Shown here one piece after another: positions 27,701 to 35,324 of a DNA stretch of 64,000 bases. The notes under the pieces are model-generated. The model saw nothing but the letters and a program-made list of their open reading frames with translations, made no database searches and had not been told where the DNA came from. Location: assembly GCA_965230415.1 (NCBI GenBank), contig CBDDKZ010000005.1, positions 2,790,001 through 2,854,000 on the forward strand. Direction: 5' to 3'. This DNA comes from CBDDKZ01 sp965230415. Lineage in GTDB: Bacteria; Bacteroidota; Bacteroidia; Cytophagales; JAAEPT01. A program made the position numbers and the translations under genes. Position 1 is the first letter of the stretch, and each line of letters begins with the position of its first letter.

Positions 27701-28790
27701 TACAGGCAAAACCTACTCCTTCTTCCGAACACGGATAGGCATCATAGGGCGTTGTTTCCATTCGAATCAATTCTACAATAGTGGCATCTGGGTTTTCCAA
27801 ATCGATATCAAAGCGATAGATATCCAAAACGTCCTCAGCTACATTGCCCCATGAGGCATCATTGAGGCGCATAATCATCGGACGCGTATCTGTTGGATCT
27901 ACCATTCCGTCAACATCAATGGGTGTCGCGGTCAAAAACCCGGATTCTACAAATAGCTCTCCTTCGATTTCCACGCGTTGAATGGTTACCAGCGAATCGC
28001 CGGCATATAAACTTTTTTTATCCAGAAAGTACTCCGAAAGCTGAGCAGGTGAACTTTCGTTGGTGGTTAACACCAAGTGTTCAGGCCAAATCCCATACTT
28101 GGGGTAGTCCGGAAAAAAAGGCGTATTAAATTGATAAGCAAAATAAGCACCCAACGGATCTGATGTTTCTGAAACAGCAATAAGTACGGTGTTTCCTCTA
28201 GGGAACTCTGCCATGATCCAGCGATTCTCTCGCTCATCGTAAAGTACAATGGGGTCGCCCGCAGATTCCCTACCCAGGTCTGCCCAAAAATCTTCCATGG
28301 CAAAAGCATGTACCAAAGCACCATTCTTTGAATATACGCCGACAGATGTAGATATCCCATTAACGGACTGAACATAATGTTCCAGACCAACATCCCCGGT
28401 TGGATCGTGTGGAGCTCTGCCAAATTGTTGGCCATCGATGTTTACTAATGGACGTCTTGGCAGTGATTGGGCATTTTCTAAACGATTGTTAAGCGCAAGC
28501 AAAGGATCCGGTCCCTGATGTTCCAGCTCAGGCAAAATAGCATTTGATTTCCCACGTCTGTTTTTAAACGCGCCGTGCTGTTCCTTGCTAGTAGGATCAC
28601 CGAGTTCAACATCCTTATCAATAAGCTTTTTGAACTGTCTAACGGGCTTTGTTTTACCCAGAAAGACAGATTGTGAATTGGTAACATTTGATTGAATAAT
28701 CTCTGTTTTGATGGTATTAGATTTGGACTGGCTATAAACAGTTAAGCCTGTCACATAACTTATTAGTAATAGTGAGAAAAGTTTTTTCAT
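24798..28790 (-). CDS. Giant T9SS-exported surface protein, paralogue B
   Basis: 1330 residues from ATG 28790 (signal peptide to TVYSQS). The layout mirrors paralogue A: propeller-like block about 100-560 (YFAYQFNTPFFPDYPKYG), CARDB-like domains near 560-790 (VDLGVTSFVNPAALGDYG), an FPQETSWQIV...CYTFNIFDES domain, an SprB-like repeat (FSYSIDGGLTFQDSS), another CARDB-like block, an FPSEITWALF...EFGDGICC domain, a second SprB-like repeat (FQYSIDGGATFLEEALFEG) and a type A sorting domain (FAIVPNPTQGYFNVS). Long blocks are nearly identical between the two proteins (MRLNDASWGDVA versus MRLNDASWGNVA). Role as an adhesin or receptor is inferred from the domains. Confidence 0.85.
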   Translation of the reverse strand: MKKLFSLLLISYVTGLTVYSQSKSNTIKTEIIQSNVTNSQSVFLGKTKPVRQFKKLIDKDVELGDPTSKEQHGAFKNRRGKSNAILPELEHQGPDPLLALNNRLENAQSLPRRPLVNIDGQQFGRAPHDPTGDVGLEHYVQSVNGISTSVGVYSKNGALVHAFAMEDFWADLGRESAGDPIVLYDERENRWIMAEFPRGNTVLIAVSETSDPLGAYFAYQFNTPFFPDYPKYGIWPEHLVLTTNESSPAQLSEYFLDKKSLYAGDSLVTIQRVEIEGELFVESGFLTATPIDVDGMVDPTDTRPMIMRLNDASWGNVAEDVLDIYRFDIDLENPDATIVELIRMETTPYDAYPCSEEGVGFACIAQPDSALGLDGLPEIIMNVPKYRNFDTHESVVLCFITDVTNGDDLSGIRWMELRKTPGSDWSIYQEGTYAPSDSINRFMPSIAMDAHGNIGLGYDVASREVYAGMRYTGRTADAPLGTMNIEEFRVADGQGAVNSRTRYGDYSQMSVDPVDGRTFWYTSEYASKNVVKSRIVSFKILQDSVDLGVTSFVNPAALGDYGTAETVTINIENFGSQAATGFEIGFMLNGTPIDQQFISDTILPNSSLNFTFSETIDLSETIDYELEAFVHLADDANTINDTLNRSIQNRHQRDIAIMFVESAQLACDTSAFLDVLIVNKGVDTVNKIELLLAIDNIVSDTIVWNGELVNGDTAQANIKAAIPANDTMYLAALSVFEVNDLDDLNRQNDSTQIALTKNSVEYTPLVLSIQLDRFPQETSWQIVADSGSVMDSTIEGGPYNGRPFELVEHNICVFSEDCYTFNIFDESQAFITQGICCNFGDGSYKLMRGDGYLFFDKPGDFGFQASESFCPKDTTCSANALPLVQNDSLGLYEIDVVALSGSAPFSYSIDGGLTFQDSSTFSDLNQGEYVYSIRDLNGCTFTDTLIIKDLDVILESDTVISTCTESVIIPVNVINRGLLNLNEVEIAVDINDLNIDVVTGEIPAVAGLAEIEINLPSLQDNVIQFRLLKARGATVAASDTAISSISNDTTLERIVLTIATDRFPSEITWALFPKNDTVPLLEGGPYPGLAFSEIAEEMCLTEDCYTFEIFDEFGDGICCGLENGYQIMDDNDFVYIASDGQYGFGERTDFCVPSDTSCDIQGTAIALESAPREWNISFTAFNGLAPFQYSIDGGATFLEEALFEGLAGGTYITVMEDARGCRAYLDTLVIDFPLITNTNDADGIDESIFAIVPNPTQGYFNVSFKHGAIDQPQVKIQVMDAQGKLIYEAMMSPYDGLYRAPVSLSNNPKGMYHVRVTAGEVSFSKRVIKN

Positions 28791-29493
28791 ATCTAAGGTA
28801 TATTGGTTATTTAAAAATTGAGATCGCATAAAAGATATCGTCTAAAATGTCTCGATAGTATAAAGTAGAGACGAATAATTACTTGAATGGTCAACTACAC
28901 TACTGGAATTTTAATCCACAGCTTCGAAAAACGTATTATCTACTTAAAATAATTCTGGGGATACTTCTTGAAGTATCAAATAACATTTGTTTTTTAAAAA
29001 TTAGATGCAGCGTCAAGTATAATTATATTCCTTTTCATACGCGGGGACGCTGCACGAATGATCGTCATTCAATTATTCAGATGTGATACTAATAATTGTC
29101 TGCTTCAGTAACAAAGCAATCGCTAAGCAATTTAATTAAATGTCGCTATGAAGACATGCTCGTTTTCTTCCATACTGGTAGAACTGAGTCAAATGTTGCC
29201 TATTAAGTTTCTACAAGGAGTTATGCTTAAGGCCGACTTAAAATTCATGCAAGCTCCGGAAATTAAAATCTGTTCTTTCAATTTTTGAATAACAATTGAA
29301 ATATTGATATTAGATAGGTGCAAAAATAAATAGGGCTCTAAAATGAGGAAGAATCTCAACTACCTGCTACTGTTAGCCTGTGAAGGTTTGGCATCTTAGC
29401 GTGGCATTTTATAATATAGTATATGGTTTTATTTTAACATACGAAAGTGTAATTAGTATTAATCCTTAAAACTTAAGAATTCTTGTAGGACAC
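28791..29493. other. Divergent spacer, 703 bp, upstream of paralogue B
   Basis: This stretch between paralogue B and the oxidoreductase gene contains the conserved element at 29083-29158 and otherwise AT-rich DNA. The 67-codon frame at 28883-29086 has no resemblance to a protein. Promoters for both flanking genes should lie here. Confidence 0.55.
29083..29158. promoter_or_regulatory. Upstream element shared by both giant paralogues (copy B)
   Basis: Homologous to 24557-24632. The palindrome is TTTAATTAAA (29131-29140), differing from copy A by two complementary changes that preserve symmetry, and the ATGTC (29140-29144)/GACAT (29153-29157) stem is conserved while the loop differs. Confidence 0.5.
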
Positions 29494-30153
29494 ATGAAAA
29501 AAGTAATTATTGCAGGCGCCTCAGGAATGGTTGGCGGCTTGGTTCTTGAGCAGAGTCTGAATTCAAATGTCGTTGAACAGGTGATAAACCTCGTAAGAAA
29601 ACCAACGGGTATAGAGCACGAAAAATTGGAAGAAGTGGTGATCAACGATTTTTTGAGCTACACAGAACACCAATCATTTTTTGAAGGAGTAAGCGCTGCA
29701 TTTTTCTGCATAGGTGCATACACAGGGCAGGTGCCAGACGATCTATTTAAATTAATTACAGTTGATTATGCGGTAGCGTTTGCCAAAGCACTTCAAGAAA
29801 ACAGCCCGGAAGCAAAGTTATGCCTGTTAAGTGGTGCCGGTGCCGATCGTACGGAGAAAAGTCGTATGTCTTTTGCCAAATACAAAGGTATGGCAGAAAA
29901 CCAAATAGCTGATCTTGGCTTCGAACATTTTTACTCATTTAGGCCATCCTATATCTACCCGGTAACTCCAAGAAAGGAGCCTAACTTTGGCTATAAAATT
30001 TCCAGGTTACTGTATCCGCTTATTAAACTTTTTGGTACTTCATATAGTATTAAATCTACCGAGCTGGCGGAAGCTATTTTTCAGGTTGGAATAAATGGGA
30101 CAGCGAAGAGTTTTCTGGAAAACAAGGATATTTTAGAGGTGATTGCCGGTTGA
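29494..30153 (+). CDS. NAD(P)-binding Rossmann-fold oxidoreductase
   Basis: 219 residues. The nucleotide-binding loop is GASGMVG in KKVIIAGASGMVGGLV near the N-terminus, followed by the strand INLVRKP and the acidic LEEVVINDFL. SAAFFCIGAYT and CLLSGAGADR are typical of the atypical short-chain NAD(P)H-binding family related to HTATIP2; RMSFAKYKGMAENQIA supplies a candidate catalytic or substrate helix and FYSFRPSYIYP the C-terminal strand. Substrate unknown. It is intact, unlike the run of remnants that follows on the same strand. Confidence 0.85.
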   Translation: MKKVIIAGASGMVGGLVLEQSLNSNVVEQVINLVRKPTGIEHEKLEEVVINDFLSYTEHQSFFEGVSAAFFCIGAYTGQVPDDLFKLITVDYAVAFAKALQENSPEAKLCLLSGAGADRTEKSRMSFAKYKGMAENQIADLGFEHFYSFRPSYIYPVTPRKEPNFGYKISRLLYPLIKLFGTSYSIKSTELAEAIFQVGINGTAKSFLENKDILEVIAG

Positions 30154-30241
30154 TTTGAAATTAATGCCCTATACAGGTGGTGAGTAGTATCTTAGCCTTG
30201 TCTTAAGTCGCGTAATTTATACAAGAGACAGACGTTAAAAG

Positions 30242-31024
30242 ATGATGTTATTTAGACAAATTCCTGTTAGAAATGAACTGAAACAGCTAGTGAATTCAAT
30301 TTTACAAATTGAGCTTCATGCTGCCGATTTTCTATTTCAGAATTTACCAAGTTCCAACCTTAATCTCGTCCTTAATTATAAGGATAACGCCATTGAAAAA
30401 TCCGAAAATCAGGAGTCTTTGGCTGTACGCATATCACTGGAAGGTTTTAGAAATACGCCGGTGCAATATAAACCGTTGGGTGAAATTGGCTTGGTCATTG
30501 TGACACTGAAGCCATTTTCGAAATCCTTATTAAAAGATCTTGAAGGTGATTTTGCAGTAAGGAATAATTGGGATTTAGAAGACATCTATTATTCACATAC
30601 AAAAAATGTGGAAGAACAACTAGGTAATTCAAAAAATCCGGACGAAATTATTCGGCACTTAGCGCGTTACCTGTTGAAAATATTTTCGAATACATCTCCC
30701 GATGTATACGCTTCAGCAGCCATAAACTTCGTTCGTGATACCTTCGGGCAAATTTCAATTAACGATCTGTCCCATAAAATCGGCTATAGCAGAAAGCAGC
30801 TCGAACGAATTTTTATGAAGCATATTGGTATTAAACCAAAGTACGCGCAGATTTTTGAAGTGTGTAGTTCGAAGAATAAAACACTAATCGAAGGGCTCGG
30901 TGTTGGCAATGTATTGGCTTACGATGGGGCCAATTATCAGTACGCCTTAAGGGAATTATATGGGAAATTTGATCTTGTTTTTGACTTTGAAGGGGCTGGA
31001 GAAATTGCTTCAAAACTATTCTAG
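30242..31024 (+). pseudogene. Chimeric AraC-regulator / medium-chain dehydrogenase fragment
   Basis: An uninterrupted 260-codon frame built from two unrelated families. Residues 1 to about 203 are an AraC-type regulator of the XylS/DUF6597 kind (LVNSILQIELHAADFLF, then an HTH start INDLSHKIGYSRKQLERIF and IGIKPKYAQI). Instead of the usual second helix-turn-helix (RFQ...), it continues as FEVCSSKNKTLIEGLGVGNV and GKFDLVFDFEGAG, which is the Rossmann domain of an NADPH:quinone-reductase-like dehydrogenase, and stops at 31024. Both parts are truncated. The junction is near base 30850. Most likely a deletion fused two neighbouring genes; a functional chimera is conceivable but would lack half the DNA-binding domain. 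Confidence 0.72.
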
Positions 31025-31030
31025 CAATAA

Positions 31031-31306
31031 TATGCTCTTAGATATGGAATTCCCGGCCCTGAATACTTTGCAGAAAAGGTGAGTTTTTCTACCAACTATT
31101 TAAGTGATTTACTGAAAAATGAAACAGACAAAACAACGAATGATCATATAATTGGACTAGCTAAAACTGAACTCATAGCTTCGAAGAATACGGTGAACGA
31201 ACTAGCTTGTGATCTTGGTTTTAATTACCCCCATTATTTCAGTCGTATGTTTCAGAAAAAAGCAGGGGAGTCACCTAGTGTTTACAAGTCGCAACTATTG
31301 AATTAG
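31031..31306 (+). pseudogene. AraC-regulator C-terminal remnant
   Basis: In frame from 31031: YGIPGPEYFAEKVSFSTNYL, then SDLLKNETDKTTNDHI and VNELACDLGFNYPHYFSRMF, ending KSQLLN and a stop. This is the full double helix-turn-helix of an AraC protein of the same subtype as the intact gene at 3363, but the N-terminal domain is gone and an in-frame TAA precedes it. A start inside (a GTG at 31079) would give only 75 residues. It cannot be the end of the preceding AraC half because that half is of another subtype. Confidence 0.65.
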
Positions 31307-31477
31307 GTATTACTGTAAATAATGGATGTATAGCTATTTAAATATTTTGAAACAGTTTTTTTGTGCCTGAATATTGTGTTCAACCTTCAGGATATCGCGC
31401 TCAAAAAGCGCTTTGTGAATAAGGGTATTTGTACTATGAATAATTTTTCAGGCAAATTCTTACATAGTTCAGATAGT

Positions 31478-31667
31478 ATGGCTAAAAAGAGCTATGTGAT
31501 AGCGCTCCGGTTTCTCAATCTGGGAATATTGGCGAGTGCTCAGCAAAAGTAAACAATCTAGTGGTACCGTAGCTGATAAATCTAATGGTGAAACAATTAT
31601 TGGAGCCATGGTTGTTTTGAAGGAAGTCGTAAGTGGGGCGGCAACTAATACATTGGGCCAGGTCTAA
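31478..31667 (+). pseudogene. TonB-dependent-receptor N-terminal remnant
   Basis: A signal-peptide-like start (MAKKSYVIALRFLNLGILAS, then AQQK) runs into a stop at 31550. In another frame from about 31542 the reading is SKSKQSSGTVADKSNGETII, GAMVVLKEVVSGAATNT, LGQV and a stop at 31667. That is the carboxypeptidase-regulatory-like domain that opens many Bacteroidota TonB-dependent receptors (G.V.D...GE...GA.V...). A frameshift near 31545 and loss of the whole plug and barrel explain it. Confidence 0.6.
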
Positions 31668-31674
31668 TAACCAA

Positions 31675-32010
31675 ATGAATACACAAACTAAATTCCTGAC
31701 TATTTACCATGATAGTTTCAAAATAACGGAGGCAGAACGGGTGAGCCAGAGTGCCTGTGTAATTGTAAACGAAAATGTGGCGGTGAGTGGTGAAATTGAG
31801 AAGACTTCAATAAAGGCTGGTAGAAATATTGTGGGGAGTTTTGAAATTAAAATTTCGGAATTCGAAAAATCCTGGACAAGTTTATTTTTGTGGATGAAAG
31901 AAAACGGGTATGAGCAAACCGCTTAAAGTCCGTTTGAAGTTTATCACAACAATTTTAATGAACATCCCCAAAAAAGGGTGATTGTAGATTTTTATATACC
32001 AGTTATATAA
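31675..32010 (+). pseudogene. GyrI-like effector-binding domain with an internal stop
   Basis: From ATG 31675 the frame reads FLTIYHDSFKITEAERVSQS, VAVSGEIEKTSIKAGRN and SWTSLFLWMKENGYEQTA, then a TAA at 31924-31926, then continues in the same frame SPFEVYHNNFNEHPQKRVIV, DFYIPVI and a normal stop at 32010. The pieces on both sides of the TAA fit one GyrI-like/AraC effector-binding domain (G.Y....SPFE.YHN.......DFYIPV). The stop is therefore a nonsense mutation, probably from AAA or GAA. The AraC part that usually precedes the domain is missing, so the gene is dead as it stands. Confidence 0.7.
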
Positions 32011-32099
32011 TCATTTATTTATGCGGAATCCTTGATAAATAGTTGCTATGAATGCTGTAAACTGTCGTTTGTTTTCCAAATTATCATACATTAGCAATC

Positions 32100-32120
32100 T
32101 TTGTGATAAATTTGTGATAA
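32100..32120 (+). promoter_or_regulatory. 11-bp direct repeat, candidate response-regulator operator
   Basis: TTTGTGATAA occurs at 32100-32109 and again at 32111-32120, an 11-bp period, 25 bases before the ATG of the response regulator. OmpR/PhoB-type regulators bind such direct repeats head to tail, so this is a candidate autoregulatory site. Confidence 0.5.
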
Positions 32121-32144
32121 TTATTCGCTAGTTTCAACTTCTAC

Positions 32145-32849
32145 ATGAAGAGTATACTGGTCATAGAAGACGATCCGGAAATTGTAAAGTTGCTCGAGAT
32201 CCATCTCAGTGACCTGCCTGCTAATGTAATTACTACCAACGACGGCCAACAAGGTTTGTTTATGGCCATTTCAAATCCACCTGACCTCATAATCCTGGAT
32301 ATAATGCTTCCCGGGTTAAACGGATTAGAAGTATGTCGAAAATTAAAAGAACATCAGGTATTTAGCCCCATAATAATGTTAACGGCAAAGTCTGAAGAAA
32401 TTGATCGTATTCTCGGGCTGGAGATGGGAGCCGATGATTACATAACCAAACCTTTCAGCATTCGCGAATTGCTTGCGCGTATAAAAGCCGTATTCCGCTT
32501 CAAGAGAATGGTTGTAGAAAGTATGGTGCGTCAGGAATCTTCCGCACTTAAATTTGAAAATCTGGAAATAGATATTCAGAAGAGAAAAGTAGTAAAATCC
32601 GGAGAGAAAATTGATCTGTCACCAAAAGAATTTGAGTTATTAGTGCTATTGGCATCAAATCCGGGGCGCAGCTATTCAAGGAGTGAATTGCTCAATCTTA
32701 TCTGGGGTTATGATTTCGATGGTTACGAACACACTATCAACTCTACAATTAATCGACTACGCGTAAAAATTGAAACAGACATGTCTAAACCATGTTACAT
32801 CCTCACAAAATGGGGCGTCGGTTATATGTTTAACGAAGATCTTAACTAA
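32145..32849 (+). CDS. OmpR-family response regulator
   Basis: 234 residues. The receiver domain (1-120) has the acidic pair in ILVIEDDPE, the phosphoacceptor Asp52 in PDLIILDIMLPG, the Thr in IIMLTAK and the Lys in DYITKPFS. The C-terminal winged helix (about 140-232) has IDLSPKEFELLVLLASNPG and YEHTINSTINRLRVKIE, the DNA-recognition helix of OmpR/PhoB type. It is encoded with the histidine kinase that starts seven bases after its stop. Target genes are not known; a direct repeat in front of it suggests it binds its own promoter. It is not PorX, which has a different output domain. Confidence 0.95.
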   Translation: MKSILVIEDDPEIVKLLEIHLSDLPANVITTNDGQQGLFMAISNPPDLIILDIMLPGLNGLEVCRKLKEHQVFSPIIMLTAKSEEIDRILGLEMGADDYITKPFSIRELLARIKAVFRFKRMVVESMVRQESSALKFENLEIDIQKRKVVKSGEKIDLSPKEFELLVLLASNPGRSYSRSELLNLIWGYDFDGYEHTINSTINRLRVKIETDMSKPCYILTKWGVGYMFNEDLN

Positions 32850-32856
32850 TTACAAA

Positions 32857-34347
32857 ATGGCTAACAGGGCTCTGACCAACCGTTTGATTAGCAAACTGGT
32901 TGTTACTTTCTTTTTGATATTAGTATTGGTAGGAATTGCTTATACTTTCATAACCTTTTATTTTACACAGCGTTACTTTCAGGAAACCACTCAGCAACTT
33001 CACAAAAATGTGGCCAACCACCTTATCGATGAAAAGTTTAAGGATCTTTCTCCATTTACAGATTCAGGAACGGTGAATAAAGCACTGTTCGGAGATATAA
33101 TGCACGATATGATGGCTGTAAACAGAGGTATTGAAGTGTATTTGCTCGATAAGAAAGGTAGCATCCTCTATTCGGTTGTCTTGGACCACAGCAATCCGGA
33201 TAAGCCGGCTTCACGCGTAGATTTGGAGCCGATAGTCACCTTTATTAGGACAAAAGGAACCGAATATCTCTTAGGCGATGATCCGCGCTGTCCCGGGAAA
33301 CGTAAGATTTTTTCAGCTGCAGAGTTTGAGAAGGACGGCCACCAGGGTTATATCTATATAGTACTTGCAGGTAAAGCACTCGATGATGTAACAGGAAGTC
33401 TTTTTGGGAGTTATTTTATGAGGCTTGGGGGAGGCGCATTTTTAGCCACCATATTATTTGCTATCGTGGTAGGTATTGTAGCTATACTATACCTTACTAA
33501 AAACCTCCGGGAAATAATTCAGGTGGTACAGCGATTTAAAGAGGGAGATGCCAATGCACGTGTGAAGGTCACCGCCAATACAGATTTGAAAATTTTGGCA
33601 GACACCTATAATAATATGGCTGATACTATTGTAGAAAATATTGAGCAAATAAAATCGGTAGATCGTCTGAGACAAGAATTGGTTGCCAATATTTCTCATG
33701 ATCTCCGGTCCCCTTTAGCCGTAATCCAGGGTTATATCGAAACGCTTCAAATCAAATCAGATTCTTTGAATGAAAAACAAAGACTAGATTACCTGGAAAC
33801 GATGCTCAATAGTACCAAAAAACTGAACCGTCTGGTCAATCATTTATTTGACTATAGTAAATTGGAAGCCAATCAGGTGAAGCCTGAAAAAGAACCTTTC
33901 TTTATTAATGAACTGGCTTCGGATATTTATGCCGGCTTCAAGATTCTTACCGATCAACGGGCCATTAGCATGGAGCTTAAAATCGACGAAAACATTCCTC
34001 TGGTATTTGCTGATATTGCTTTGGTGGAACGTGCTATACAAAACCTGTTAGATAATGCATTGAAGTTTACCCCTGTTGGTGGTACTATTTCGCTGAGTAT
34101 TTCAAATAACCCAAAAGGCATACAGGTTACCGTTAATGATAGCGGACCCGGAATACCGGAAAAAGACCAGCTTTATATCTTTGATCGTTATATTAAGCTC
34201 AGAAACCAACAACAGGTCACTAGTGCCGGACTTGGGCTGGCCATTGTGAAGAAAATTATGGATTTACACGATTCTACCGTTAAAGTGGTGAGTAACCCCA
34301 GTCAGGGTACAACATTTCAATTGTTGTTTCCGGCATATAATGAGTGA
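32857..34347 (+). CDS. Membrane sensor histidine kinase
   Basis: 496 residues from ATG 32857 (MANRALTNRLISKLVV). Two membrane helices (about residues 12-35 and 190-212) bracket a periplasmic sensor of about 150 residues containing RCPGKRKIFSAA. HAMP (about 212-265, AILYLTKNLREIIQVV) is followed by HisKA with the phosphorylated His281 in NISHDLRSPLAVIQG, and a HATPase domain with N box QNLLDNALKFTP, G1 VNDSGPGIPEKD and G2 SAGLGLAIVKKI. It should phosphorylate the adjacent OmpR-type regulator. The stimulus is unknown. Its 3' end meets the tail of a convergent pseudogene. Confidence 0.95.
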   Translation: MANRALTNRLISKLVVTFFLILVLVGIAYTFITFYFTQRYFQETTQQLHKNVANHLIDEKFKDLSPFTDSGTVNKALFGDIMHDMMAVNRGIEVYLLDKKGSILYSVVLDHSNPDKPASRVDLEPIVTFIRTKGTEYLLGDDPRCPGKRKIFSAAEFEKDGHQGYIYIVLAGKALDDVTGSLFGSYFMRLGGGAFLATILFAIVVGIVAILYLTKNLREIIQVVQRFKEGDANARVKVTANTDLKILADTYNNMADTIVENIEQIKSVDRLRQELVANISHDLRSPLAVIQGYIETLQIKSDSLNEKQRLDYLETMLNSTKKLNRLVNHLFDYSKLEANQVKPEKEPFFINELASDIYAGFKILTDQRAISMELKIDENIPLVFADIALVERAIQNLLDNALKFTPVGGTISLSISNNPKGIQVTVNDSGPGIPEKDQLYIFDRYIKLRNQQQVTSAGLGLAIVKKIMDLHDSTVKVVSNPSQGTTFQLLFPAYNE

Positions 34348-34349
34348 TT

Positions 34350-35110
34350 TTTTGTTTCCGGTGAATGAACGGAAATGGAAAATGTATATTTTTATCATTG
34401 GGATGTTCGGTAACACTTAAGGCATAACCCGTTTGTGGATTAAAATTACCCCATTGAGAAGGTGATGAGGGTAAGTTCGAGGTTAAATCAGTCCATTTAC
34501 CCCCATTTCCTGTCGTAACGTTTCCGATACCAGGTGTATACTGGTATTTAAACAGGTAATTGTTGAATAATCTAAATGCTGGCGAAACTACTGTTTTTCC
34601 GGCACCTATCAAGTAAATAGCTGGGTTTTCACCATGTCCACTATTGATGATAATTCGAAAAACATCGGTTTTATCAAAGAGGTCGGGTGCACTTATTTCC
34701 ACTCAATTCAACCCATCTGTTGAACGGTAAATTCCCAGGGAACGTGGATCCAGTGCATTATCCCGATTACCTATTGTGGCATAGAAATGCCCTTCTTCGG
34801 TAATGAATATGACTGTATCCTTTGATATGTCAAGAGATTCAGCACCAAGTACAGCACTCCATGTTTGTCCCTCATCTGTTGATCTCAAAATAACGCCACT
34901 GACAGCAATATATAGATGCCCATTCAATGGATGAACCGCAATTCTAATCGCTCTGTCGAACGTATTATCCAGAAGCTTGGACGAACCCTGAACTGTTGTT
35001 GGAATTGGCGACCGCGATAAGCAATTATCTGTAGATTTATAAACACCGTTTCCAAGGTAAATTCCGCCGTCAATGAACATTTGCAGTGCTATACTTCTTG
35101 TAGTAATTAG
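34350..35110 (-). pseudogene. BNR-repeat (sortilin/GH74-like) exported-protein remnant with nonsense codon
   Basis: Read leftward from about 35110: TTRSIALQMFIDGGIYLGNG, VYKSTDNC, IAVHPLNGHLYIAVSG and IYRSTDGLN, then TGA (34703-34705), then VEISAPDLFDKTDVFRII and WTDLTSNLPSSPSQWG in the same frame. The expected text at the stop is STDGLNWVEI, so TGG (Trp) seems to have become TGA. The repeats are BNR/Asp-box blades (YKSTD, LRSTDEGQTW). No signal peptide and no sorting domain remain; the left end runs into the kinase gene. Both ends truncated plus a stop mark it as dead. Confidence 0.7.
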
Positions 35111-35259
35111 TATTTAGGTTGCCTTATTGCTGCTTCAGATATGCGCTTTGATACTTAAAAGTGCAAAATTCTTCCTTTTTTAGAAGAAAATGTGGAGATG
35201 CAATTATTGAATTCAGGTTAGGGAGGGGAGAGAAAAAAAGTTGTTAGGATAAAAAAATT

Positions 35260-35302
35260 GAACAGAGCCTGCCCCAAAAAAGGTCCGCCTAAGGCTCTGT
35301 TC
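35260..35302 (-). terminator. Terminator of the 11-repeat protein gene
   Basis: GAACAGAGCC (35260-35269) pairs perfectly with GGCTCTGTTC (35293-35302), about 23 bases beyond the stop. Confidence 0.7.
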
Positions 35303-35324
35303 TGATCACAACATGAGAGGGGGG

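Noticed and set aside
28883..29086. 67-codon open frame upstream of paralogue B
   Set aside because: It has no recognisable domain and overlaps part of the duplicated upstream block, so it is probably non-coding.
31361..31552. A 63-codon gene
   Set aside because: Its end is the signal peptide of the receptor remnant and its start has no support.
32145..34347. PorX/PorY, the T9SS-controlling two-component system
   Set aside because: The regulator has a winged-helix output and not the PglZ-like domain of PorX, so it is a general OmpR-type pair.
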